Notes under the pieces: model-generated | Seen by the model: only the letters and a program-made list of their open reading frames with translations | Database searches by the model: none | What the model was told of the DNA's origin: nothing | Assembly (NCBI GenBank): GCA_009926305.1 | Contig: RFPC01000015.1 | Location: 1 to 42,842 of the forward strand | Direction of reading: 5' to 3' | DNA length: 42,842 bases | Origin: a bacterium | GTDB taxonomy: Bacteria > Bdellovibrionota_C > UBA2361 > RFPC01 | Position numbers and translations under genes: made by a program | In this document: positions 15,836 to 24,089 of the stretch, piece after piece | Position numbering within the stretch: the first letter of the stretch is position 1 | Layout of the letters: the number at the start of each line of letters is the position of its first letter

Positions 15836-17359
15836 ATGCTGACTCTTTATAAAAGTTTTTTATTTTTCATTCTTTTCCCTCTGATAACTTGTCTTCCTTT
15901 TTCTCACGCTGATTCCAACGAGCAAGCGGGCGATAAGCTTCTCAGTGTGCAGTCTTTCGAACGACTTGAAGAGGGTGTAGAGGAGTTCGTTTTAGACAAT
16001 GGTTTGCGGGTATTGTTTTATACGCGAGATGTTGCTCCTGTGTTCTCGGGAGTCGTCTCGGTACGGGTAGGGGGAGTGAATGAAGTGCTCGGCAAGACGG
16101 GAGCCTCACACTTGTTTGAACACCTTGCGTTTAAGGGAACTCCAGAAATCGGAACCTCTAACTATGAGCGGGAAAGAGAGCTGTTAAAAGAGCTTGAGAA
16201 GCTCTACGGGAAAAGTGACTTCGGGGAAGCGCTCTCAAGTGAAGAACTTGCGATGAAGACAAGTCTCTTGGATGAGTTAAACCGTCTATGGAGGGTAGAA
16301 GAATTCACGAATCTCTACCGGAAGTGGGGTGCTCATGGGATGAACGCGACCACGGGGAAGGAGTTAACAAATTACTTCACGAGCTTTCCGGTTACTTCTT
16401 TTGAATTTTGGTGCTGGATGGAGTCAGAGAGGCTAATGCGTCCGGTCGCCCGCCAGTTTTTTAAAGAGCGCGATGTTGTCATAGAGGAGCGTCGGGGGAG
16501 ATATGAGAATAGCCCGTCTGGAAAGTTGTATGAGCACTTATTAAGCCAGGCGTTTCAACGGCACCCTTACCGCAATCCAGTAATTGGGTATGAAGGGGAT
16601 ATTCGTCGTATTCAGCCGCAAGACGTTTTGGATCTCCATAAAAAGTACTACGTTGCTTCTAACATTGTAGTGAGTATCGTTGGTGCACTATCAAGTGATC
16701 AGGCTTTGCCCATTATCGAAAAGTACTTTGGCCGGGTCTTGCGCGGACCGCGTCCAGAGGGCCCGACGGAAATTGAGCCGAAACAAAATGGTGAGAAGCG
16801 ATTTACAGTCATTCATGATGCAGAGCCGTCTCTGTTTATCGGTTACAAAAAACCCGTGTATCCCGATCCACAGGACGTAGCAATTTCTCTTTTTCTCGAG
16901 TATGCAATGGGCAGCCGAGTGTCTCCAATTTTTCGCGAGCTGGTTCTTGAGAAAAAGATTGCTTCAAGCCTTGGGTTTTTTGAAGCTCCTAGCGTTGCAT
17001 ATCCCAATTTGGCCGTGATCTATGGTGAGCCCACGGCATCGCATTCTAATCAAACTCTACTGCGGGCATTCGACAAGAGCCTTCGAGAACTTCTTCAGCA
17101 GGAAGTCCCTGCTGAAGAGCTGACGATTATCAAGAGGACGTTGATGAAAAATGCGATGCTGGGTCTGGTGAGTAATATGGGCCTTGCAAAACAGCTCGCT
17201 GAGTTGGAGCAGCAGTTTGGTAGTTGGCGTGTCATGTTTGACTGGTATTCACAAATGTTAGCAGCCACCCCAGAAGAAGTAAGGAGTGTGGCGCAAGAGC
17301 TGTTAACGAAAAAAACTCGTACCGTCGGCTTTCTTTCACGAAAGGATGGCAATCTATGA
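15836..17359 (+). CDS. M16 zinc peptidase, catalytically active member of a pair
   Basis: A signal peptide (about residues 1-25, ending near SHADS) is followed by an M16 (pitrilysin/PqqL/mitochondrial processing peptidase-like) fold. The inverted zinc motif HLFEH (H92, E95, H96) is intact, and the distal Glu ligand is in VIEERRGRYEN. The second, non-catalytic half follows to residue 507. It is predicted to act in the periplasm or at the outer membrane. The next gene, overlapping by ATGA, encodes an M16 homologue lacking this motif, so the two likely form an active/inactive heterodimer as in other bacterial M16B pairs. First gene of a three-gene operon that ends with an OmpA-like lipoprotein. 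Confidence 0.93.
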   Translation: MLTLYKSFLFFILFPLITCLPFSHADSNEQAGDKLLSVQSFERLEEGVEEFVLDNGLRVLFYTRDVAPVFSGVVSVRVGGVNEVLGKTGASHLFEHLAFKGTPEIGTSNYERERELLKELEKLYGKSDFGEALSSEELAMKTSLLDELNRLWRVEEFTNLYRKWGAHGMNATTGKELTNYFTSFPVTSFEFWCWMESERLMRPVARQFFKERDVVIEERRGRYENSPSGKLYEHLLSQAFQRHPYRNPVIGYEGDIRRIQPQDVLDLHKKYYVASNIVVSIVGALSSDQALPIIEKYFGRVLRGPRPEGPTEIEPKQNGEKRFTVIHDAEPSLFIGYKKPVYPDPQDVAISLFLEYAMGSRVSPIFRELVLEKKIASSLGFFEAPSVAYPNLAVIYGEPTASHSNQTLLRAFDKSLRELLQQEVPAEELTIIKRTLMKNAMLGLVSNMGLAKQLAELEQQFGSWRVMFDWYSQMLAATPEEVRSVAQELLTKKTRTVGFLSRKDGNL

Positions 17360-18915
17360 AAACGTGGATGTTACAGCGTGCCCCTCTTTTGCAGTGTCAT
17401 TCTCTTTTGCAGTGTCATTCTCTTTTAAGGCTAAGACGTTGGGTGAAATTGAAAATGCTCCTGGGAGTAGCCCTTGCTGCACTTCCAGTGTGTCTTTCGG
17501 GATGTATTTTTCAGAGTTCGCATCAAAGAGCCTTTCAAGAGTTTAGCGGGAAACTTCCAGAGCCAGTAGCTATTCAGTACCCACAGCCAGAGATGTGGCA
17601 GATTGATAATGGTTTGAAGGTTATGTTTATTCGAGACGATGAGTTGCCGATGGTCTCTGGAGCACTCTTTCTGAAAGGTGGAATCTTCCATGCCGAAGAA
17701 TCTGAGTACCGCTCTCTTGATGCCATGGGAGAAATGCTTCGATTCGGCGGAACAAAGAAGCTTTCAGCTGAACAACTTGATGTGCGTTTACGTGAATTGG
17801 CGGCGTCCATTAGCTCTGGATACTCAGCTGAGTTTGGCAAAGTTTCATTTAACTCGCTCTCTGTCGATCTTGACCAGGTATTCGCTTTGTTTACGGATGT
17901 CTTGCTCCATCCTCGATTTGATGAAAAGCGACTGGAGGTCTTAAAAACACAGTTTCTAGAGTCTATTCGGCGTAGTGATGATGATCCGAACTCTATTGCG
18001 AGCATTACCTCAAATTACCTTCTGTATCGTAAGTCGCCATTCGGCTCGGTTAGTGAGTCGAGCGATGTTGAGCAGTTGAATCGGCTTGCACTGTTGAGGG
18101 CACATCGTCGTTATGTAAGGCCAGATGGTGCTGTTCTCGTCATAACAGGAGATGTTTCGCGGGATGAGGTAGATAAGCTCGTTACCAAATATCTTTCAAA
18201 GTGGACTCCTCGTGGGTCTCTACTTCCCGAGCCGAAACGGAATATTGAAGTCGCACCCCCCGGAATATATTTTGTTGAAGGAAATCATACTCAGGCCGTC
18301 ATCCAGATGGTGCAAGCTGGTCCTGAGCGTCATACCGAGGATAAGTACGCAATTAGTCTTTTGAATAGTATTCTTGGAGATGGATTGGATTCTCGTCTTG
18401 CAAAAAAAATCAGAGCGGATCTCGGATTGGCCTACGTTGTTTATGGATTCGTATCTCCTGGCTATCAAGAGGGAAAGAACACGCTTTTCATCCAGACAAA
18501 ATCAGAATCAGCCTATGATGCCTTGGAGCGAGCGTTTGATGAATTAGATTTGATACGGAATGCTGCACCTTCGGCCGAGGAATTAGCTGTGGTGCAGCAT
18601 GCAGCACAAAGCGGTTTTGTCTTTCGCTTTACTTCTCCAGGGCAGGTTTTGGAACGCATGGTTCTGCTCGATTACTTCAACTATCCTGCCGACTATGATG
18701 AGGCATATGTTGATAATATTTTTGCCGTTTCTCGTGATGCAGTGAGTAGTGCGGCAAATCGATGGTGGAACTTAAGCGAGCTTAGAATTGTTGTGGTAGG
18801 GAATAGCGAGGCAATTGCCGAGATAAAAAGAAACGCTGGGTCTAGTCCGTACTTATCTCAATATACGATGAGAGACCTGGCATTTGATGAGATTCCGAAG
18901 GAGAAGGAGTTATGA
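17356..18915 (+). CDS. M16 peptidase-like lipoprotein, zinc motif lost
   Basis: This M16-family protein lacks HxxEH: the aligned stretch is RSLDAMGEMLRFGGTKKL. It should be the non-catalytic partner of the upstream peptidase. The C-terminal half keeps the family RxxxxLGLAYVVYG pattern. A lipobox LSGC marks it as a lipoprotein, with Cys at residue 50 from the first ATG (17356) or residue 17 from the ATG at 17455. The second start gives a normal signal peptide (LKMLLGVALAALPVCLSGC). The first is favoured by the 4-base overlap with the upstream stop but gives an odd 33-residue extension containing a tandem duplication. The true start is therefore uncertain. Confidence 0.9.
   Translation: MKTWMLQRAPLLQCHSLLQCHSLLRLRRWVKLKMLLGVALAALPVCLSGCIFQSSHQRAFQEFSGKLPEPVAIQYPQPEMWQIDNGLKVMFIRDDELPMVSGALFLKGGIFHAEESEYRSLDAMGEMLRFGGTKKLSAEQLDVRLRELAASISSGYSAEFGKVSFNSLSVDLDQVFALFTDVLLHPRFDEKRLEVLKTQFLESIRRSDDDPNSIASITSNYLLYRKSPFGSVSESSDVEQLNRLALLRAHRRYVRPDGAVLVITGDVSRDEVDKLVTKYLSKWTPRGSLLPEPKRNIEVAPPGIYFVEGNHTQAVIQMVQAGPERHTEDKYAISLLNSILGDGLDSRLAKKIRADLGLAYVVYGFVSPGYQEGKNTLFIQTKSESAYDALERAFDELDLIRNAAPSAEELAVVQHAAQSGFVFRFTSPGQVLERMVLLDYFNYPADYDEAYVDNIFAVSRDAVSSAANRWWNLSELRIVVVGNSEAIAEIKRNAGSSPYLSQYTMRDLAFDEIPKEKEL
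17384..17426. repeat. 18-bp tandem repeat in the 5' coding region
   Basis: CTCTTTTGCAGTGTCATT occurs at 17384-17401 and again at 17402-17419, with a third partial copy CTCTTTT to 17426. The unit length is a multiple of three, so it duplicates the peptide LLQCHS in frame if translation starts at 17356. Confidence 0.9.
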
Positions 18916-19652
18916 ATCTTTCAGTATCAAAACGAAGCCTCAGGGCACGCTGTGTTGTTTTGTTTTTTCTTTTATGTGGAGTGTGCGTAACTTTGGTTGC
19001 TTGCACGACACCTCGTCCAGGACCTGATAAGCAGTCGCAGGGGGCGCTACTTGGCGCTCTTTCTGGTGCAGGAACGGGAGCGATTACTGGTGCTCAGGTG
19101 GCCTCAGCTACTGGTCCGGGAGCACTGATTGGTGCGGGCTTCGGTATTGTCTTCGGAGGAATTCAGGGGGCTGTCCAGGATAGCTTTGAGGAGGACCTGA
19201 TGCAGGTGGCTCGCGATATCCGTCGTGAGCGTGCAAGGGCATTCGCGCATGAGGTGCTTGCGCATCACTATGAACGGAAGAAAGAGATTCATCCATCACG
19301 CGATATATTCCCAGCCGATATGTTTTTTCAGCCCGATGAGATTGTTCTTCGACCATCTGCCCTTCCTATTCTTGAGGAGCTCGTAGCAATTCACCGAGAT
19401 AGATTTGGTTGGTCAAGATTTCGAGTCTATTCCTACGTGAAGTCGAAAGATGTGAATAACGAGTATGGTCGTTATCTTGCAGAGCGCCGAGCAGAGGAGT
19501 TAGGAAATCAGCTGGCCAGATTTGGGATAGAGCCGCGGCGTATCAGAGTGCAGGGGGTCCTCGTCAGTGAGCCGATCCTTGTAGATCCCCTTGATCCAGA
19601 CCCTTTGCGCTATGGAGCAGCGATTGAATTTGCTCCTGTAGATGCGTTTTAA
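18912..19652 (+). CDS. OmpA-like lipoprotein with glycine-zipper segment
   Basis: The signal peptide ends in the lipobox LVAC (Cys about residue 31). Residues about 43-87 are a glycine-zipper-like stretch (GALLGALSGAGTGAITGAQV and following) of the kind seen in outer-membrane lipoproteins. The C-terminal 110 residues (FFQPDEIVLRPSALPILEEL, later RYLAERRAEELGNQLARFGI) follow the OmpA/peptidoglycan-binding pattern, though the canonical Asp/Arg positions are not all obvious. It is expected to anchor at the outer membrane and contact the cell wall. Its ATG overlaps the upstream stop (ATGA) behind a strong AAGGAG, so it is translated with the M16 pair and may tether or localise it. Confidence 0.87.
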   Translation: MNLSVSKRSLRARCVVLFFLLCGVCVTLVACTTPRPGPDKQSQGALLGALSGAGTGAITGAQVASATGPGALIGAGFGIVFGGIQGAVQDSFEEDLMQVARDIRRERARAFAHEVLAHHYERKKEIHPSRDIFPADMFFQPDEIVLRPSALPILEELVAIHRDRFGWSRFRVYSYVKSKDVNNEYGRYLAERRAEELGNQLARFGIEPRRIRVQGVLVSEPILVDPLDPDPLRYGAAIEFAPVDAF

Positions 19653-19858
19653 AGTAGAGAGTTATCGAAAGAGCGAATATTGATAAAAGATTGAGCCGAA
19701 TGAGGGTAATTCCCCATCTTAGGAATACGAGGGGCGTTTTTTAGTATGTCCTTGCTCAGGTGGCCTCTAGAAATGCCGTCTTGGGACTTTTTAGACTTGC
19801 CTTTCATTGGTAGCATGGGGAAGTATCTCAGTAACGAATAGAATTGGAGAAAAATACG

Positions 19859-20203
19859 ATGGCGGCTTCTGGTTCAAAAAAGAAAAATTCGAAGGCTCAA
19901 ACTGGCACTTCTACTGGTGGCTCCCGTAGCTCGTATCAAGGTGAAATTACAAACAGTAAGGATTTGAAGGAGTTCCTTCTTTCAATCCGCGACCGTATGG
20001 AAGATGACCAAGCATCTCCAGTGAATGTTATCAGCGTCATGAACTACATCTTCAATATCTCTAATATTGAAGAGCTTCTTGATAAGGATTCGAAAGAGAT
20101 TGCTCGCGATATCTGGTTACGGGTAAAGCAAGCAGGTGTTCAGCTTCGAAATCCAGGTCTTCTATTCGATACGGATGAGGAGGTTTTTCCTCAAAATCCA
20201 TGA
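19859..20203 (+). CDS. Small hypothetical protein, 114 residues
   Basis: I do not recognise the family. A Lys/Ser/Gly-rich, probably disordered N-terminus (about residues 1-30) is followed by a compact helical domain, KDLKEFLLSIRDRMEDDQAS to EEVFPQNP. No signal peptide or membrane segment. The start is chosen at 19859 (ATG GCG GCT) because GGAG lies nine bases upstream; an in-frame ATG at 19844 lacks a binding site. The gene stands alone with about 200 bases on the left and about 310 on the right. A partial GGGG/CCCC hairpin with a T-run near 19730-19741 may separate it from the M16 operon. Confidence 0.75.
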   Translation: MAASGSKKKNSKAQTGTSTGGSRSSYQGEITNSKDLKEFLLSIRDRMEDDQASPVNVISVMNYIFNISNIEELLDKDSKEIARDIWLRVKQAGVQLRNPGLLFDTDEEVFPQNP

Positions 20204-20514
20204 AGTTAGGATAGAAGCCGTCTGGGGGTGTGCTGAAGGTGCGTTATGCTCCTACGGAGTTAATCAGCGAGAAAAGCTGGTTCTGGTGTTTAGGCACTTC
20301 GCATCTGGGGTTGCCTCCGATAGTAGATTTTTCACAGGTTATACGCGTAAGTGGGTGAGCGAAAAAGCGAGGCTTGCCTGTCTCGGAGTGCTGGAAACGG
20401 GCGGTATCAGTCTATTTCCCAATAAATATTGGCGTTTATTTGCTTAGCGCACGAATGTATCCTACAACAGGGGCTCTCGGGGATTCGGACGTATACAATA
20501 AAAAGGGATATGCA
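20204..20514 (+). other. Gap before the TauE-like gene
   Basis: About 310 bases without a convincing gene. In-frame extensions of the TauE-like gene upstream to 20374 exist but encode unconserved-looking sequence and are not preceded by a ribosome binding site. I see no clear terminator or promoter. Confidence 0.4.
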
Positions 20515-21069
20515 ATGTTTGCATCAAGTGCGGTGCTCATAATTTTGGGGGCGGCGGCCGGCTTTTTAAGTGGCCTGCTTGGTATTGGTGGTGGAGTTAT
20601 CTACGTACCAGCTCTCATGTACTTTGCGGCCGTTCCCGTACATACCGCCATTGGGATTTCCCTTTTTCTGATTGTTCCAAGCTCTGCGGTGGCAGCTTTG
20701 AGGCACTATATGGGCGGGAGCGTTGATCTGAGTTTGGTGGCTATAGTTCTTCCAACGGCCTTGATAGGAGCATATTTAGGGGCTTACGCGAGTAGCTATC
20801 TTTCTGCGCCTCTTTTGAAAAAGATATTTGGTGTGGCTCTGATTCTTATAGGGGTCAACTCTCTTTTTGGCTTCACAGAAAAGTTACTCGCTCGTCAAAT
20901 GAAAGATGCAGTGAGGATGTCATCAGCCGATAAACTCTCAGGTAGCGTGGATGTGGTGAGAGAGACTACACCATCGCTTGGGAGAGGTTCAGGGCTGGTA
21001 GACAATCTTCCCTCAACGAACACTCAGGGACCAGAAGACAGTCAGGAGCTTCAGCTGCCGATAGAGTAG
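20515..21069 (+). CDS. Half-size TauE/SafE family membrane protein
   Basis: The 184-residue protein has four membrane segments in its first 125 residues. It carries the TauE/SafE signature GFLSGLLGIGGGVIYVPALM near 16-35 and a second motif AIGISLFLIVPSSAVAALRH. Full family members have about eight segments in two repeats; this has one repeat, so it would need to dimerise or is a truncated form. The remaining 60 residues are polar and probably cytoplasmic. Family members are putative exporters of sulfite, sulfoacetate or other organosulfur anions; the substrate here is unknown. The ATG at 20515 follows AAGGGAT at a normal distance. Confidence 0.85.
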   Translation: MFASSAVLIILGAAAGFLSGLLGIGGGVIYVPALMYFAAVPVHTAIGISLFLIVPSSAVAALRHYMGGSVDLSLVAIVLPTALIGAYLGAYASSYLSAPLLKKIFGVALILIGVNSLFGFTEKLLARQMKDAVRMSSADKLSGSVDVVRETTPSLGRGSGLVDNLPSTNTQGPEDSQELQLPIE

Positions 21070-21427
21070 TAACAAGAGCGTCACAGGACAGCGGCAAAAG
21101 ACCAGAGCGGCTCTCTGCCAGTTATACCAATAAAGATACTTTCTGTAATTTGCATAAGATCCAGCTATAACTTTTGATTCTACTACGCTGGTTGGCGAGC
21201 TGTAAAACCGGCGGGAGATTCTGTGGCGGTGTTCAACGGGTATGGGAGTGCTAGGTGGTTACCGAGCTTGCAGCGCCAGTGATGTCATGTAACCCAGCAA
21301 TATCAAGTGACAAGGGGTGTCATACGGGGGTCTGTCTCGGACGAAGCCCTCACGTGCCCTTACTCAACGTTCATAGCGATGAGCCTTTATGTCAGTAATT
21401 TTTCGGTGAAGTGGATTTTTCGTCGTT
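21070..21427. other. Non-coding gap between convergent tauE-like gene and rpmB
   Basis: About 360 bases with stops in all frames. A short AGAG/CTCT hairpin lies near 21105-21115. I looked for tRNA-like T-loops and terminator U-runs and found none convincing. Confidence 0.4.
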
Positions 21428-21685
21428 CTAAGCGAGAATGTCTTGCACGTTAATGCCGTACTTCTTAAGAGCACCACGAACACCAAGCTTGTCGATGGTT
21501 CTCATAACGCGAGTAGAAACTTTCACTTTAACGTACTTTCCACCTTCGGGAGCACTCGCATCTGGAATAAACAGTTTGCGGCTCTGTAAATTCGGCTTGA
21601 AAAGATGCTTGGTACGGTTTTTTGCGTGACTCACTCGGTGTCCAAACTGTCCCTGTTTTCCTGAAATATCACATCGACGTGCCAT
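21428..21685 (-). CDS. rpmB: Large ribosomal subunit protein bL28
   Basis: 85 residues starting MARRCDISGKQGQFGHRVSH, the typical N-terminus of bL28. FGHRVSHAKNRTKHLFKPNL is the rRNA-binding basic stretch, and VSTRVMRTIDKLG is the conserved C-terminal helix. The start at 21685 is chosen over an in-frame ATG at 21739 because GAGG precedes it and homologues begin MxRxC. Unlike in many bacteria, rpmG (bL33) is not adjacent; gspK lies upstream on the same strand. The 21686-21936 gap carries a 6-bp hairpin (TGACGC/GCGTCA, 21852-21866). Confidence 0.96.
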   Translation of the reverse strand: MARRCDISGKQGQFGHRVSHAKNRTKHLFKPNLQSRKLFIPDASAPEGGKYVKVKVSTRVMRTIDKLGVRGALKKYGINVQDILA

Positions 21686-21936
21686 CTTTTTTGACCTCTT
21701 TGTTTCTAATTCTCTAAATCTCGTTTTGCGAAGGAGCATGCGAGACGCAAGCTTTCGACCTCTCCACTCTCTCGCGTACTCTCAAGCTTTCACTCTCTTT
21801 CAGCGAGAGAGCTGTTATTTGCCAGAGTGCACTTTTTCTCGGGCATGATTCTGACGCTTTGCGTCACCGGCCAAGTATCCGCCTTACCCTCTATTCTGCT
21901 GTAAGATGCCAGAAAGAGCGTGAAAAATCCAATAGC

Positions 21937-22971
21937 TCACGAAAAAATCTCTGAAATTCTAACGATTGGGAGTTCTCCCGTCTGGGTCTGAGAGACGTAT
22001 GCTCTCATAAAAGAGGTTGAGGCTCCGTAATCAACCTTTGCAATAATCTGAAACCAACGGCTCTGGACATCGATCATCGAGGCAATTTCATCATAGATAT
22101 CCGCACCAATTATCTGAGATAACAAGACTTTTCGATTTTTGTTATCGAAGGGGGTTTCTGACCGTCGAATCTCCAATATAGCCTCAACTTCGGCTGGGCC
22201 AATTTCAGGGCTCAGAGACTCAAGCACTACTTGAGGGGCAAGGTTAATGTTAATCCTTCGTCCAGAGCCAAAGCTCGTCAAAAATGGTGAGATCCGCCTA
22301 ATTCTGCTCTGGTTCATTCCAGGAACGTTATGAAGCTCTCCAAGCCACCGAATATGCTGATTAGCAAAGACGTCTTTTTCTAACGTTGACTCTAGGCCAA
22401 GAGGAAATTCGTTCGCCTGATAGTTCTCGTTGTCAGGGTCCATGTAGTCAATCAGGTTTGCAACAACCTCACTCGCGTTAAAGACCCGCCCGGGGAATAG
22501 ACCACTTTCATCAGGAAGATTGTCATCATCGAAGCCCATTTTTCGAAAAAATCGGACAAAAACATCCCGCCATTTTTCATTGCCGCGTCTTCCACTTACT
22601 AAGGAGCGGAGGGGGAGCTTCCCCTCCTCTGGTCGAATCTCTAATTCAATCCGCACCGCTGGGTCTTCGATATTTAATACCTCCCGCGGAAGTTCTAATC
22701 CAGTCAGGAAGGGTGCCCAAAAATCACGCTCTGTATCTTCTGGCGATATGTCTGTTTTAAGAATCGCTCTGCCAAAGTTTATAGTTGACTTGAGAAGGTA
22801 CTCAGCTTCAAGCGAGCGTTTCGAATACAAGTGTAGGCTTGTATCAAGGCTGCCGGTGTATGTGAGTTGAGTAATGATAATTGATGAAAGAGCGACTACA
22901 AAGAGCACCATAACCAGCGCTACGCCTGTTTCCTGAGAATGACATATCTTTGGGGGCTGCTCTTTTTTCAT
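21937..22971 (-). CDS. gspK: Type II secretion minor pseudopilin GspK
   Basis: GspK (344 residues) caps the tip of the type II secretion pseudopilus. The short basic N-terminus and hydrophobic helix GVALVMVLFVVALSSIIITQ (16-35), without the usual Glu at +5, fit GspK. The large globular domain has the family Asn/Asp calcium-site region DYMDPDNENYQANEFP, and HNVPGM before the SAM-like helical repeats (INLAPQVVLESLSPEIG). Normally gspK sits in a gsp operon with gspG-L. Here it stands alone between rpmB and a small hypothetical, so the rest of the system must be elsewhere. Confidence 0.92.
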   Translation of the reverse strand: MKKEQPPKICHSQETGVALVMVLFVVALSSIIITQLTYTGSLDTSLHLYSKRSLEAEYLLKSTINFGRAILKTDISPEDTERDFWAPFLTGLELPREVLNIEDPAVRIELEIRPEEGKLPLRSLVSGRRGNEKWRDVFVRFFRKMGFDDDNLPDESGLFPGRVFNASEVVANLIDYMDPDNENYQANEFPLGLESTLEKDVFANQHIRWLGELHNVPGMNQSRIRRISPFLTSFGSGRRININLAPQVVLESLSPEIGPAEVEAILEIRRSETPFDNKNRKVLLSQIIGADIYDEIASMIDVQSRWFQIIAKVDYGASTSFMRAYVSQTQTGELPIVRISEIFS

Positions 22972-23112
22972 GAGATGGTCAGTTTAGCGCATTTTACCGT
23001 TAGCGGGAATGAGGATATGTCTGCCCAAAAAACTTTTCATGGGGCTGACATGAACTGAAAGTGAACGGTTTTGGGAGTGGATTGCGGAACGTCGAACAGT
23101 GGAGGGTTTCTA

Positions 23113-23143
23113 GCCGTCCGTAACCCATGTGGTTACAGACGGC
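23113..23143. other. Strong intergenic hairpin
   Basis: GCCGTC-C-GTAACC (23113-23125) pairs with GGTTAC-A-GACGGC (23131-23143) around a 5-base loop CATGT: two 6-bp stems with one C/A mismatch. It lies 3' of the minus-strand gene ending at 23165 and 5' of gspK. There is no U-run on either strand, so it may be a REP-like palindrome, an RNA-stability element or a non-canonical terminator. Confidence 0.75.
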
Positions 23144-23164
23144 ATTCAAGAAGATGATATGATC

Positions 23165-23560
23165 TTAACAGAAATGCATTTTATCTGTTGAGACCTCATC
23201 ATCACTATTTAAAGAGAGTGACGATAGGATGGCTCGAGCGTCATCTCGTATCATTCCAGAGAGACCATTGATCAGTCCGACTTGACGAGTCACCTCGTCC
23301 CAATCTCCCTTTTTGATATTCTCGCAGAGTCGATGGGCGAGTTTCCGTTGTTTGTCCAGGATGGTGTCGTACGAATTCAATCGTGCAACAACTTCCTCTG
23401 GTACTTCTCCTCGCTCTTCGAGTGTTTTCCGAGCGCTGCCAATAGCCTTTTCAAGGTCTTCGAACGAACGAAAAAGGCGATCTACAATTGCATTTTCTTC
23501 TTGGTCTTGCATATTTTCCTCATCCTTTTCTGCTGTAGGTTTTTTCTGCACTTCGTCCAT
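23165..23560 (-). CDS. Small hypothetical helical protein, 131 residues
   Basis: I do not recognise a family with certainty. The protein is strongly charged and predicted almost all-helical, with a coiled-coil-like core (DRLFRSFEDLEKAIGSARKT; NSYDTILDKQRKLAHRLCEN). No membrane segment. The pattern of two long helices and a Trp-Asp-x-Val turn (KKGDWDEVTRQVGLINGL) resembles small secretion or flagellar chaperones of the FlgN/FliT kind, but this is only a visual resemblance. The ATG at 23560 (MDEVQKKP) is preferred over 23635, because it follows AGAAGA and avoids a tryptophan-rich unlikely N-terminus. It lies 193 bases upstream of gspK on the same strand. Confidence 0.7.
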   Translation of the reverse strand: MDEVQKKPTAEKDEENMQDQEENAIVDRLFRSFEDLEKAIGSARKTLEERGEVPEEVVARLNSYDTILDKQRKLAHRLCENIKKGDWDEVTRQVGLINGLSGMIRDDARAILSSLSLNSDDEVSTDKMHFC

Positions 23561-24089
23561 GATTTTCTTCTGCAAATATTTCGTATGATGAGAGACTGCC
23601 CACCATCTGAAATCCTTACGTAAGTTATTGCCCATCTTGCCAGAACGTGACGTAGATTCTTGAAGATTCTAAGAAAACTTCTTGCGTATCTAGCATTATC
23701 AGCAATATGACCATCCTTGGTACCTTCCGCAAACGAGCTGTGGCCTTTTGGGGGGGTATCGTGAAGAGTTGCTCTCTCAAAAGAGAGAGAAGGTATCGTT
23801 CACCAGTATTTTTAGGGCTCACAGAGTTGATGTCTTCATGGGGGTAATTCAACAACCCTGCCAAGTGGCATAACCCCCTAAACTTCTTTAGAGAGTATAA
23901 ATTCTCTTTCTCGGAAGCACAAAATTTTCTTTGCAGCTATTTCGTAGCTTTCAAATATTTCAATAGGTTAAGTGGACATTCATCGCCTGAAGCTGTACCG
24001 TTTTAGGACGGTGAGTGTCGTTCAAGAGTACATCACAGGGGAAGGTATGAGTTGGGTAATGCGCTTCACCCTCATCAACTTTTTGTCGC
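23561..24089. other. Intergenic region upstream of the FrhB-like operon
   Basis: About 530 bases between divergent genes. It contains a 7-bp hairpin CTCTCTC/GAGAGAG (23772-23789, AAAA loop), a run of seven G near 23749-23755 and a TATAAA-like word at 23896-23901 without a matching -35. An open frame on the minus strand (23625-23864) is not protein-like. Promoters for both flanking genes must lie here, but I cannot place them. Confidence 0.4.

Noticed and set aside
19690-19741. Terminator after the OmpA-like lipoprotein
   Set aside because: There is a T-run, but the CCCC/GGGG pairing spans a long loop and the stem is too weak to call with confidence.
23625-23864. 79-codon minus-strand frame
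   Set aside because: No binding site, no recognisable fold and unusual composition; treated as chance.
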